DNA from: Piromyces finnis
Lineage: Eukaryota > Neocallimastigomycota > Neocallimastigomycetes > Neocallimastigales > Neocallimastigaceae
Assembly (NCBI GenBank): GCA_002104945.1
Contig: MCFH01000035.1
Location: 372,001-436,000, forward strand
Reading direction: 5' to 3'
Length of the DNA stretch: 64,000 nt
The notes beneath the pieces were generated by a model. The model made no database searches. It had not been told where the DNA came from and was given only the letters and a program-made list of their open reading frames with translations. Shown one piece after another: positions 42,901 through 51,802 of the stretch. Numbering within the stretch: the first letter of the stretch is position 1; every line of letters begins with the position of its first letter. A program made the translations under genes and the position numbers.

Positions 42901-43566
42901 CAGAAGCATGTTCATGTTAGTATTTTAATTTTTTTTTTTTTTTTTTTTTTCATTAATCAATTATATATTATAAATCTAGTAAAATATTTAAACTAAAAAT
43001 TCTTTTTAATCTTTTTCTTAATAAATTAAAAAAAAAAAATTAGCTGATGTACCATATATGAAAGGAAAAGCAATGGATATATGGTCATTAGGTGTTACTC
43101 TTTATGCATTAGTTCATGGTTATTGTCCATTTGAGGATGCCGATGTTATTAATCTTTATAAAAAAATAGAAAATGATCCTGTTGTTTATTCACCAACAAT
43201 ATCGGAAGATTTAAAGGATCTTTTATCAAAGTTACTTCAGAAAGACCCAGAAAAGAGAATTACTATACAAGAAATTAAGAGACATCCATGGGTTACTGAA
43301 CATGACACAAATCCTATGTTAAGTACAGAAGAAAATTGTATTTATGAAGATATTACTGATGAGGAAATTGAAAATTCCATTCAACCAGGTTTTATGTTTG
43401 TTTCAAAGGTAAATATAAAATATATTTTCTTTTATTCCTTTTTAATAAAAACAAACAACATATTAAAATATTAATGTTTATATTGTTATTTATTTAGTTA
43501 TTAAATAGAATAAAGAAGGGTTTATCAAAGAGTGATGAAAACAAAAGAAGTATTTTAAAAATTTAA
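39991..43566 (+). CDS. Serine/threonine kinase of the CaMKK / Sak1-Ssp1 type, 6 exons
   Basis: Exons 39991-42340, 42434-42553, 42653-42691, 42775-42915, 43044-43408 and 43498-43566 join in phase to 1027 aa. An open frame running on to 42597 is intron read-through. Residues 1-680 are Ser/Asn-rich with a Gln run and several RxxS-like sites. The kinase domain starts at about residue 680: glycine loop GSYGRVY, Lys711 in FACKMISK, a basic insert (LKRNFRLSRLARRR) like the RP insert of CaMKK, EVLNDTREDNIYLVFELCEKG, HRD at 831-833, DFG at 851-853, and subdomain IX MDIWSLGVTLYALVHGYCPFED. The segments match upstream kinases that activate SNF1/AMPK (yeast Sak1/Tos3/Elm1, fission yeast Ssp1). The activation segment reads NASPLYLPPE where most kinases have GTPxxxAPE. 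AMPK-kinase function is inferred. Confidence 0.93.
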
Positions 43567-44003
43567 ATAATAAAAAAAACTCTATCTTATCTACTAAAAG
43601 AAAGAAAAGAAGAAAAATATCTTCAACATTTTTTAGTTTCAGAAACTACTACTCTTGTAATCATGTTAAATAATGAATGTATTCAATAATAATATTTTAA
43701 ATTAACACATTTTACTTGTAAAACATTTAATCACTTTAAAAATAGTACCACCAACCATTAATATCATATAGATCTTTCAATTATTATAAGAAAGAAATCT
43801 TTTAAAACCTATAACTCTCTATACTCTTTAACAAAATAGTAAATTACATCTTTAAACTGGCTTTATCATTCTTTTATGAATTTAAGCATATTTATTAAAT
43901 AGGAAAAACAAAAAATGCTGGATTTCGAAATATATTAATTAATATATGTTTTTGCTATTATAAATATTTTTTTTCTTTTCAAATTCTATTATTATCTATT
44001 ATA

Positions 44004-44038
<35 letters not shown>

Positions 44039-44215
44039 AAACATTGACACTAACACACTAACACAAACAAATAATTTTAAAAATTATATTAAATATATAT
44101 AAAAATAATATGTAATTATTAAATATTATAATATTACATTATATTATAATATTCAAAACTTCAAATAGTTATTACTATCTATTTTTTTTTTTATAAATTC
44201 TTTAATCTTTCTCTC

Positions 44216-44273
44216 TTTTTTTTAAGAAAATAGTATATATATTCTATGGATTAATCTATTTTCTTAAAAAAAA
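44216..44273. repeat. 18-bp inverted repeat with 22-nt spacer
   Basis: T8-AAGAAAATAG at 44216-44233 and its exact complement CTATTTTCTT-A8 at 44256-44273. It sits in the convergent gap, so a role in 3'-end formation is possible but not shown. Confidence 0.8.
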
Positions 44274-44280
44274 TAGTAAA

Positions 44281-44420
44281 TTATCAATATTCTCTTATTA
44301 TAAAAATTTATAAATGGCTATATATGTTATTAAAAATAATAAAAATATTATATTATCAATATTCTCTTATTATATAAATTTATAAATGGCTATATATATT
44401 ATTAAAAATAATAAAAATAT
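44281..44420. repeat. Direct tandem duplication, 72-bp period
   Basis: TTATCAATATTCTCTTATTA begins copies at 44281 and 44353. The rest of the unit, including TTTATAAATGGCTATATAT and TTATTAAAAATAATAAAAAT, is repeated with only a few differences. Confidence 0.92.
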
Positions 44421-44775
44421 AAAAAAAAAAGTTTTTTTTTTTTTTTTTTTTTTTTTTCAAATGCAAAAATCCTTAACCTATTTTATAAAAGTTATCCATG
44501 AGAAAAGATGTTATTCCATAAATTTATCATAAATTTATTCCTTTAATTATTTTTATTTTTATATGTCTATTTGAATTTTTATTTAGATACTTTTTTTTTT
44601 TTTTTTTTCATAATTAATAAATACAGCTATCTAGATTAAAAACAATTTTATAGTAAACTCATTACTATTTATTTTTTGTGTGTTTATTTTAAATAAATAT
44701 CAATATATATAATATAATATTTTATTTTATTTTTTCATTTTATATTAGTGATAAAATTAGCACTATATCAATGCT

Positions 44776-45766
44776 TTAAGATTTTAAAAAATTGACTTCT
44801 TCTTCTAATAGCTTCATTTCTTTAACTCTATTTTCAATTTCTTGGGCATCATAGGCACTCCAGTATAAACTAATGATCCATTTTTCAAGCTTATGATAAG
44901 TACTATCAAAGTTTTCATTTAAAATAATATAATTGAAAATATCTGAACTTAGATCTGTACCAATTCTTGAATTAGAAAGCCATTCTTGCAATTCGGTAAT
45001 AAAGAAGTTCTCAATACGATTATATTTGATGGGTTCTAAGCAATTACCTGATTCATTATTAAAAGGTTCAAATTTTGATGGTCGTTGTCCATTTCTACTG
45101 GAACATTTAGAATCTAGTATACGAATAGGTTTAATCAAATGATTAAAATAACTTTCGGAGTTTTCAATGTTACCAGAGGAACCACTACTATTAAAAAATA
45201 AAGATTCAGTCATGAAACTAGAAAGAATATTGTTTCCGTCACTACTGTCATGATTAGTGGAAGAAGACATATTATAATAAATATATTCATCACTTGAACT
45301 ACTTTTAGTTTTTTGATCACTATTATTACTACCACTACCACTACCGCTGCTACTTGAATAATTATGTTGTACAGATGATTGATTGACAGAAGAATCAAAA
45401 TCTGTCGGTAGGTAGCTTGTAGAGGTGTAATCTGTTGAATTAAAGTTATTTGAATCAGTAAAGATAGAATGACTTTTGTCATTGATACCTTCTTGGGTAT
45501 AATCACTTGAACTTAAAGTATAAGAATTACTTAAAGTATGACTATAATCAGTTATAGAATTACTCATGGTTTGACTATAATCTGTAGTAGTGTTACTTAT
45601 GGCATGACTATAATCATTACTAGAATTACTAATATTATTATTATAATCAACTGTGTAGGAGGATGAAGGATCAATACTATCTGTAAAAGTTGTTGAATAG
45701 GTATAATCTTTAGAAGAAGATAATATGTTTGAACTATCTCCCGAACCCGAACCCGAACCCGAACCC

Positions 45767-45801
<35 letters not shown>

Positions 45802-46932
45802 TGAACCAGAACCCGAAACAGAATCGGAAGTTGTGAGGTAAGTTGATGAGCTATTATTTGAATTGTCATTATTGGTGAATATAGAGGATGTATTATTACT
45901 TAAAATAGAATTTTCTTGTCTAGTAATAAATAAAATAACATAATTTATGTTGGATGTAGTAATATTTTTTACACCCTAGTTATAATTATTGTATGTAAAT
46001 ACATAAAGATTTAAAAGATTTATATTAAATAATAAATATATAAATATTTTGTTAATTTTAATAAAATAGTGATTTTATTGAATCTATATAATTTTTGTTT
46101 ATTTATTTTTTATGGTTAATAAAATTAATTAATTAAAAAAAAAAAAAAAACTAAAGGATTTACTTCAATATTTAAAGATATTAAACAAATTCTTCCAGAT
46201 TTTTTTATTTCATTGACAGAATCATATGATATACCAAAATATTTTCCGGATGAGCCAGTGATTTGAATAAATTTATTTTCTTGAATCATATCTTTCATAG
46301 TATTTACGCCAACATAATGATAATTAGAATCCATATCTTTACAAAGTTCTTGATCTGTAGTATAAACGATAGGTGTACCACAGACATTTGGATAATTCTT
46401 AATTAATTTATTAATATATTTTTGTTTTCCACAACTTGGATTACTACATAGAATGATTAAACAAATATTATCAATGTAGGATTTGTCAGGTGAATGTAAA
46501 TTTGCATTAAGTTGCATTGATTTATAAAAATTATTAATTTGCGCAATAGAATCTACTACAAATTCAGGAGGTTGAAAAGTATTGATTGAGCTTATTTTTT
46601 CTATTTCTGTGATAAGTATTCCATCTAATATTTTTAGTGTTGGCAAATTAAAAATTACCTTTTTACGAAAATCTTTTTCATGAAATACTGGATTATTATT
46701 CATAAAAAGATCTGCCATGAAAGGTAAATCCATAATATATTTAATTTCCTCTAAATCAATGATATTATTATGAGAAACATTTAAAGTACTAAGGTATAGA
46801 TTTTTATGTAATCCACATAAACTTGATAATCTATTATGACTTATATCGAAATAGTTTAATTTTTCCAATGACGCTATATTTTGGATTTGCGTAATATTAT
46901 TATAACTCTAATAAAATAAATAAATAAATACA

Positions 46933-46995
<63 letters not shown>

Positions 46996-48477
46996 ATATA
47001 ATCAAAATGTTGTATAACAATAATTTATTATAAAAGAAAAAAATAAAAAATTGTAACAAATCTATTATTTCTTTTTGTAATGAATATAAATAATATATAA
47101 ATAATTTATTGATTGATATTATACGTACTAAATCGAGATAAACCAGAGGTAGATTATTTAGATTTTCAATTTTAGAAATGAAATTATGAGATAAGCTAAG
47201 ATGTGTAAGATATTTACAATTTTCGAAGCCTTCAATAACACTAATTAAATTTTCTAATTATGCGTTATAATACCCCAGGTTAATGTCATGAAGTACAATT
47301 TATTGTTATTATTATTATTATAAATTTTATAATATAAATTATTTAATATGGAAAAGAAATAAGATATATATATATAGTAATAATTATTAGTTTATTACAA
47401 GTCATATATCGTCATAAAAATAGGTTAGGTTTAAAATATATAAGCTAAGAATTTAATAATATTATTATATAAATATTTTTTATAAGATATTTTTATTTGA
47501 TTTATTTATTGTCACTTACTATCTAGACATATTTTTTTTAAAAATCGATTATTAGAAAGATTACTTATTTTTTCAATTTTATTTCTGGAGAAATCGATTT
47601 CCTTAAGATTAAAAGGATGCGGTTCAAAGTCAAGTAAACGCACAATATTATTATTGGAAAGGTCTAATTTAATTAAATATTGCATATTACTTAATACACT
47701 TATATCTTTTTTATTGATATTTCATTTTTTGTGACCAATTTTCAATATATAAAAGTTGGATTTCAAAGAATATGTTAAATTATAAAGTATAATAATATAA
47801 AGTTAGTTTTATTTCTAATATTAAAATATAAATATTTAAAGTAATACCAGATATGGAATTTCCTGATAATTCTAATTGTTGAATATATTTATAGTTTTGT
47901 AATACACTAATGTCATTTAAACCTATATTCTTGAAATAAATAAATGTTAAATTATATATGAATAATGTATGTATTTAAATAATAATAATAATAATAATAG
48001 TTATAAACAAGTTAAATCATAATGAATAATATATATGTATTTTCAACAATAATAACAATAATAAAAAGTTACTTCTAATGAAAGCTTTAGGTAGACAACA
48101 CTTTTACCATCTGGGGCAAGACCAGGATTTGAAAGACCATAACGTAATAATTTAATATCTAAAGGTAATATTTTTATTCTTTCATTTATGATATCTTCTG
48201 GTGTAATTTGAATAATCATTTCTTCTGCTTTTCTTTTTTCTTCCTCCAATTCTCTTAATCGTTGTTCTTCCAACTGGTTTTCTTTTTCTATTCTTTCTAA
48301 TTCTTCTGGTGATAATTCAGGTGCTTCTACAACAGATTCTTGATTTTTAGGTGATTTTTCATTGTCATTGGTATTTCCTTTCCCGTTCTTTTTAGATTTA
48401 TCTTTAGTGGCAGTTCTATCATCATTTTCATTTCCTTTTTTTCCATTTTCTTTTTTTTTAGTTGCAGTTTTTGTCAT
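44776..48477 (-). CDS. LRGUK-like protein: leucine-rich repeats plus guanylate-kinase domain interrupted by a Ser-rich insert; 6 exons
   Basis: Exons 48477-48073, 47929-47848, 47705-47520, 47253-47129, 46907-46164 and 45975-44776 join in phase to 913 aa. The N-terminus is Lys/Asn/Glu-rich and charged. It leads into about eight SDS22-like leucine-rich repeats (residues about 128-380; repeated LxxLxLSxNxI units such as LIKLDLSNNNI). A guanylate-kinase-like domain begins near residue 415. It has a degenerate P-loop CSNPSCGKQ (420-428), DSNYHYV, FIQITGSSGKYFG and SLNIEGVKN. About 290 Ser/Asn/Gly/Thr-rich residues (about 538-829, with a (Ser-Gly)n run) then interrupt the domain. It resumes with YNRIENFFITELQEW, FNYIILNENFDSTYHKLEKW. 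Domain order and motifs match LRGUK, needed for sperm flagellum formation in mammals. A zoospore flagellar role is inferred; kinase activity is doubtful. Confidence 0.9.
45740..45826 (-). repeat. Hexanucleotide array encoding (Ser-Gly)n in the LRGUK-like gene
   Basis: Units reading GAACCC, GAACCA or GAACCT on the plus strand (TCG/TCT/TCA GGT on the coding strand) repeat about a dozen times in frame. The variants are grouped: GAACCC units are mostly left, GAACCA units mostly right. Confidence 0.93.
46916..46996. repeat. (TAAA)n microsatellite in intron 4 of the LRGUK-like gene
   Basis: About 20 TAAA units with one ACAT interruption lie in the intron between 47129 and 46907, close to the acceptor of exon 5. 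Confidence 0.92.
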
Positions 48478-48895
48478 ATTTTTTTATTAATTGAAATATA
48501 AGTAATTATATTATTATATTATTTCTATATCTATGATTTATATTAGTAATGCTTTTTCTTTCTTTTGTAAACGCAAATGTTTATTTTCAGTATTTTTATT
48601 GTTTTTATTATTCTCTTATTATTTTTTTAATAATAAATTTTATTCTATTGTTTTGAATTTTTTTTTTTTTTTTTTAAAAATTTTAATTATTAAAAAATTT
48701 AACGAAACCATATAACTTTAAATTCTAATCTCAGCCAAAAAAAAAAAAAAAAAAATTAGTTTTCAATGGTACTTTTAGAAGAAAGTGCATCTTTTCTTTT
48801 ATTATAAAAATCATTTTGAAATTTTGAAATACTTTATTGAGGAAATCAATTTATTTTTTTTTTAAAAAAAAGGCTTTTTATTTAATTATTACAGT

Positions 48896-49205
48896 GAATA
48901 AATAAATAAATAAATAAATAAAAAATAAATATTTTAATGAATAAGTAAATAAATATAATAATTAAATGAATAAATAAATAAATAAATAAATAAATATTTT
49001 AATGAATGAATAAATAAATAAATATTTTAATGAATAAGTAAATAAATATAATAATTAAATGAATGAATAAATAAATAAATAAATAAATATTTTAATGAAT
49101 GAATAAATAAATAAATATTTTAATAAATAAATAAATAAATAAATATTTTAATGAATAAGTAAATAAATATAATAATTAATTAAATGAATGAATGAATAAA
49201 TGTTA
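48896..49205. repeat. (AAAT)n array with higher-order structure
   Basis: AAAT and AATG units are organised into a longer unit. The block ATTTTAATGAATAAGTAAAT recurs at 48931, 49024 and 49145, each followed by AAATATAATAATTAA. The spacing (93 and 121) varies by whole tetranucleotide runs. Confidence 0.9.
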
Positions 49206-50708
49206 GAATATAAATTATATATAAATTAAATTAGTTAAAAATATATTAATTTAACATATTTAAATCTCATTGTTTGTCGTTTCGTTGTATAGATTCGTTG
49301 TATTTGACACGCGAGTCACAATTGGTATAAATCGCAATGTAATTTCAATGTAATTATTATAATAAATAAACCTTATTAAATATTAAAATAACTTAGCTTC
49401 TCTATTAATAAATAAGCTAATGAATAAATAACATCGAAAGAAAAACTCATTAAGGAAATAAAAGCAATTTTCTTTGACATGAACTAGAATAGGCTGCTTT
49501 CCTATTTTTTTTTATATTTAATGTGTAATTCAGTTTTTAATTAATTTTTTTTATGCAAATAAGTTATCTGATTTTTTTTTTTTTTTTTATTTTAACGTAT
49601 TTATTTTAAACTGTTTAATTGTAATAATAAACATAAACATAATAATATTATCTTTATATAAAGGTATCAACGCATGTTGATTTTAACTAATAAATTATGT
49701 TATATTTGTTTTTTTTCCCATAAAAATAGTGGTGGTAATAGTAAAAATTTAATCATCATAAAAAAAAAAAAAGTTGAAATAAAACTAAAAACCTTTATAA
49801 AAAGTTATTTTTTGTTCTTTATTTTTTAATAATAAAAAAAGATAAAGAAATAATAAGAAGTACTAATAAATAAAAAAGAAAGATACAGTCAACTTTATTA
49901 ACTTTTATTATTCTAAAAATATAACTAAATAAAATTAGAATTTTACTATTAATTTTTTTATATAAAGTCTCATTTCATTATTAATTTTATAAAAGGCTTT
50001 TTTTTTTTTTTTTTTACTTTAATACTATTAGCATTATAGTATTAATAGTTTTATTTTTTTAATGATAAACTTATTCAAAGAAAAAATCCTTCATATAACC
50101 AAAACATTCCTTCAATTTTATTGTTCTATTGTTGCTATAACTTCTTGACCTAATTGCTATTTATTTAATAAAAAAAATAATAATAATTAAACCAATAAAA
50201 AATTTTTTCTATTTGAAAATGATGATGATCTTGTTTTATAAAGTAATTGAAAACTAATGATATATCTATTAATTTTCAATTATTTAATTTATTCTAATAT
50301 TATAATAATAATATTAAATAAATTAAATTTAATATTATAAATTAAATAATATAATTTTATAAAATTTTAATGTTACACCATTTACATTAAAAGGTGGTAC
50401 TAAAAAATTAAATATTTAATACATATTTTAGTAGGATCAAGTCTAACAAAGTGATCTTTTTCTTATTGTTTATTAAATACGAAAAAAATATCAATGATAA
50501 AAAAATAAATAGAAAAAGAGGAAATTCTATAATAATTATTTGGCTATACTTATGAATTATAAATAGTAGTAGAAAGATTATACTAAACCTTTTTTTCTTG
50601 AAATTTATTCAGTGATTTTTTTATTTACTTTAAAAATGGAAAAATTTTAATTAATCATGTTTTTTATTAAATTAAAAGTAGGAAATTAAAAAGAAATCAA
50701 GCAGTCAA

Positions 50709-50716
50709 TAAATGAA

Positions 50717-50755
<39 letters not shown>

Positions 50756-50866
50756 GTAAGTAAATAAATAAATTAATAAACAAATGAATAAATAAATAAA
50801 TTAATAAATCAATCAATCAATAAATAAATAAATAAATAAATAAATAAGTAAATAAATAAATTAATA

Positions 50867-50897
<31 letters not shown>

Positions 50898-50976
50898 AAA
50901 TAAATGAATGAACGAATAAATAAATAAATAAATAAATAAGTAAATAAATAAATTAATAAATCAATCAATCAGTCAA

Positions 50977-51007
<31 letters not shown>

Positions 51008-51095
51008 ATGAACGAATAAATAAATAAATAAATAAATAAATAAATGAATGAACGAATAAATCAATAAATCAATCAATAAATAAATGAATGATAAA
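50709..51095. repeat. Complex AAAT/AATC/AATG tetranucleotide array
   Basis: Nearly 400 bases of tetranucleotide units. Blocks of (AAAT)n alternate with (AATC)n and GAATGAACG variants, and the block order is repeated at least three times. It lies about 125 bp left of the SINE insertion. Confidence 0.9.
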
Positions 51096-51219
51096 TAAAC
51101 AGTTAACTAATATTTTTTTATTATCCTTTATTTAATCTTATAAAAAACTGGATGCGGAAATGTATTATTATTATATAGATTTCAAATTATTAATTTTTCT
51201 ATAAATTATTATTGATACT

Positions 51220-51230
51220 TATTCTCTTCC
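51220..51230. repeat. Target-site duplication, left copy
   Basis: TATTCTCTTCC, the 11-base sequence also found at 51792-51802. A 12th base, T, matches too but may belong to the A-tail (read as T on this strand). Confidence 0.85.
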
Positions 51231-51791
51231 TTTTTTTTTTTTTTTTTTTTTTTTTTAACTTCCGAGTGCATTTCTCCCATCGATCAGAGTTAGCTCCAAT
51301 GGTGGTTCTTAGAGAAACGTTGGCTCATTCCTATTGCTAGGTGGTTGTGACCCTCCTGGTCTGTCATACTGTTTCTTCAGCTTCGACGCTCACTTAATCC
51401 ATGTACATTAGATGCATGTCGTTGTACGATATTTCACAACTATAATGCTAAGCCTCTTATAGTCAATTTGATCACGTGTCAACCGCCCCCTAATGTTTAC
51501 ACTTAAATTGATTAAGGAATATTATGTGTTTTTGGCATAGCCTAAGTCACCACTTATTAAGTTCTAATTTGGAATGTACCATGTACACTAGACCCTCTCA
51601 GGCCGGCTAGACGAGTGTTATTATCATAGTAGTAAATTAGAAAGTTCATTTATACTTACCTGAATATCATAACCCAACCCATGGCAAACCCAGTGGGAAA
51701 ATCCACAGGCACTGACATCTGCGGGGTCGAACCAGAAGCCTTATGTATGCTAAGGAAACGCCTTAACAACCAGGATAAAAACTGGAACGAC
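51231..51791 (-). mobile_element. tRNA-derived SINE with A-tail, minus orientation
   Basis: The block is sharply richer in G and C than the surrounding DNA. Read on the minus strand, its 5' end (51791) begins GTCGTTCCAG. An A-box-like TGGTTGTTAAGG follows (complement of 51761-51772), then a B-box-like GGTTCGACCCC (complement of 51723-51733). Between them CCTTA/TAAGG can form an anticodon-like stem with a 7-nt loop, so a tRNA-like head is clear though degenerate. About 450 bases of unrelated body follow. The element ends in a 26-base A-tail (T-run 51231-51256 on the plus strand). It is flanked by an 11-12 bp direct repeat. These are the marks of a non-autonomous retroposon transcribed by RNA polymerase III. 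No coding frame is present. The SINE family is not known to me. Confidence 0.88.
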
Positions 51792-51802
51792 TATTCTCTT
51801 CC
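51792..51802. repeat. Target-site duplication, right copy
   Basis: TATTCTCTTCC, matching 51220-51230 exactly, immediately next to the 5' end of the SINE. Confidence 0.85.

Larger units (their letters stand above)
43567..44775. other. Convergent intergenic region with a 72-bp duplication
   Basis: This lies between the 3' ends of the kinase and LRGUK-like genes. It contains an 18-nt perfect inverted repeat (44216-44233 and 44256-44273) and a 72-bp direct duplication, listed separately, plus T and A runs. No gene is seen. Confidence 0.65.
48478..51219. other. Divergent intergenic region, left part; tetranucleotide arrays
   Basis: This is the promoter side of the LRGUK-like gene, then A/T-rich DNA with two large AAAT-type arrays (listed separately). 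An ORF at 48533-48715 is Phe/Ile/Leu-rich and reads through poly(T), so it is rejected. No RNA gene is recognised. Confidence 0.6.

Noticed and set aside
45597-45869. Minus-strand Val/Leu-Arg repeat ORF
   Set aside because: Out-of-frame shadow of the (Ser-Gly)n coding array of the LRGUK-like gene.
48533-48715. 60-codon plus-strand ORF
   Set aside because: Reads through T-runs, Phe-rich, and overlaps the promoter side of the LRGUK-like gene.
51721-51795. A functional tRNA gene
   Set aside because: The T-stem has mismatches, the acceptor stem does not pair, and the block continues into a SINE body with an A-tail. It is tRNA-derived, not a tRNA gene.
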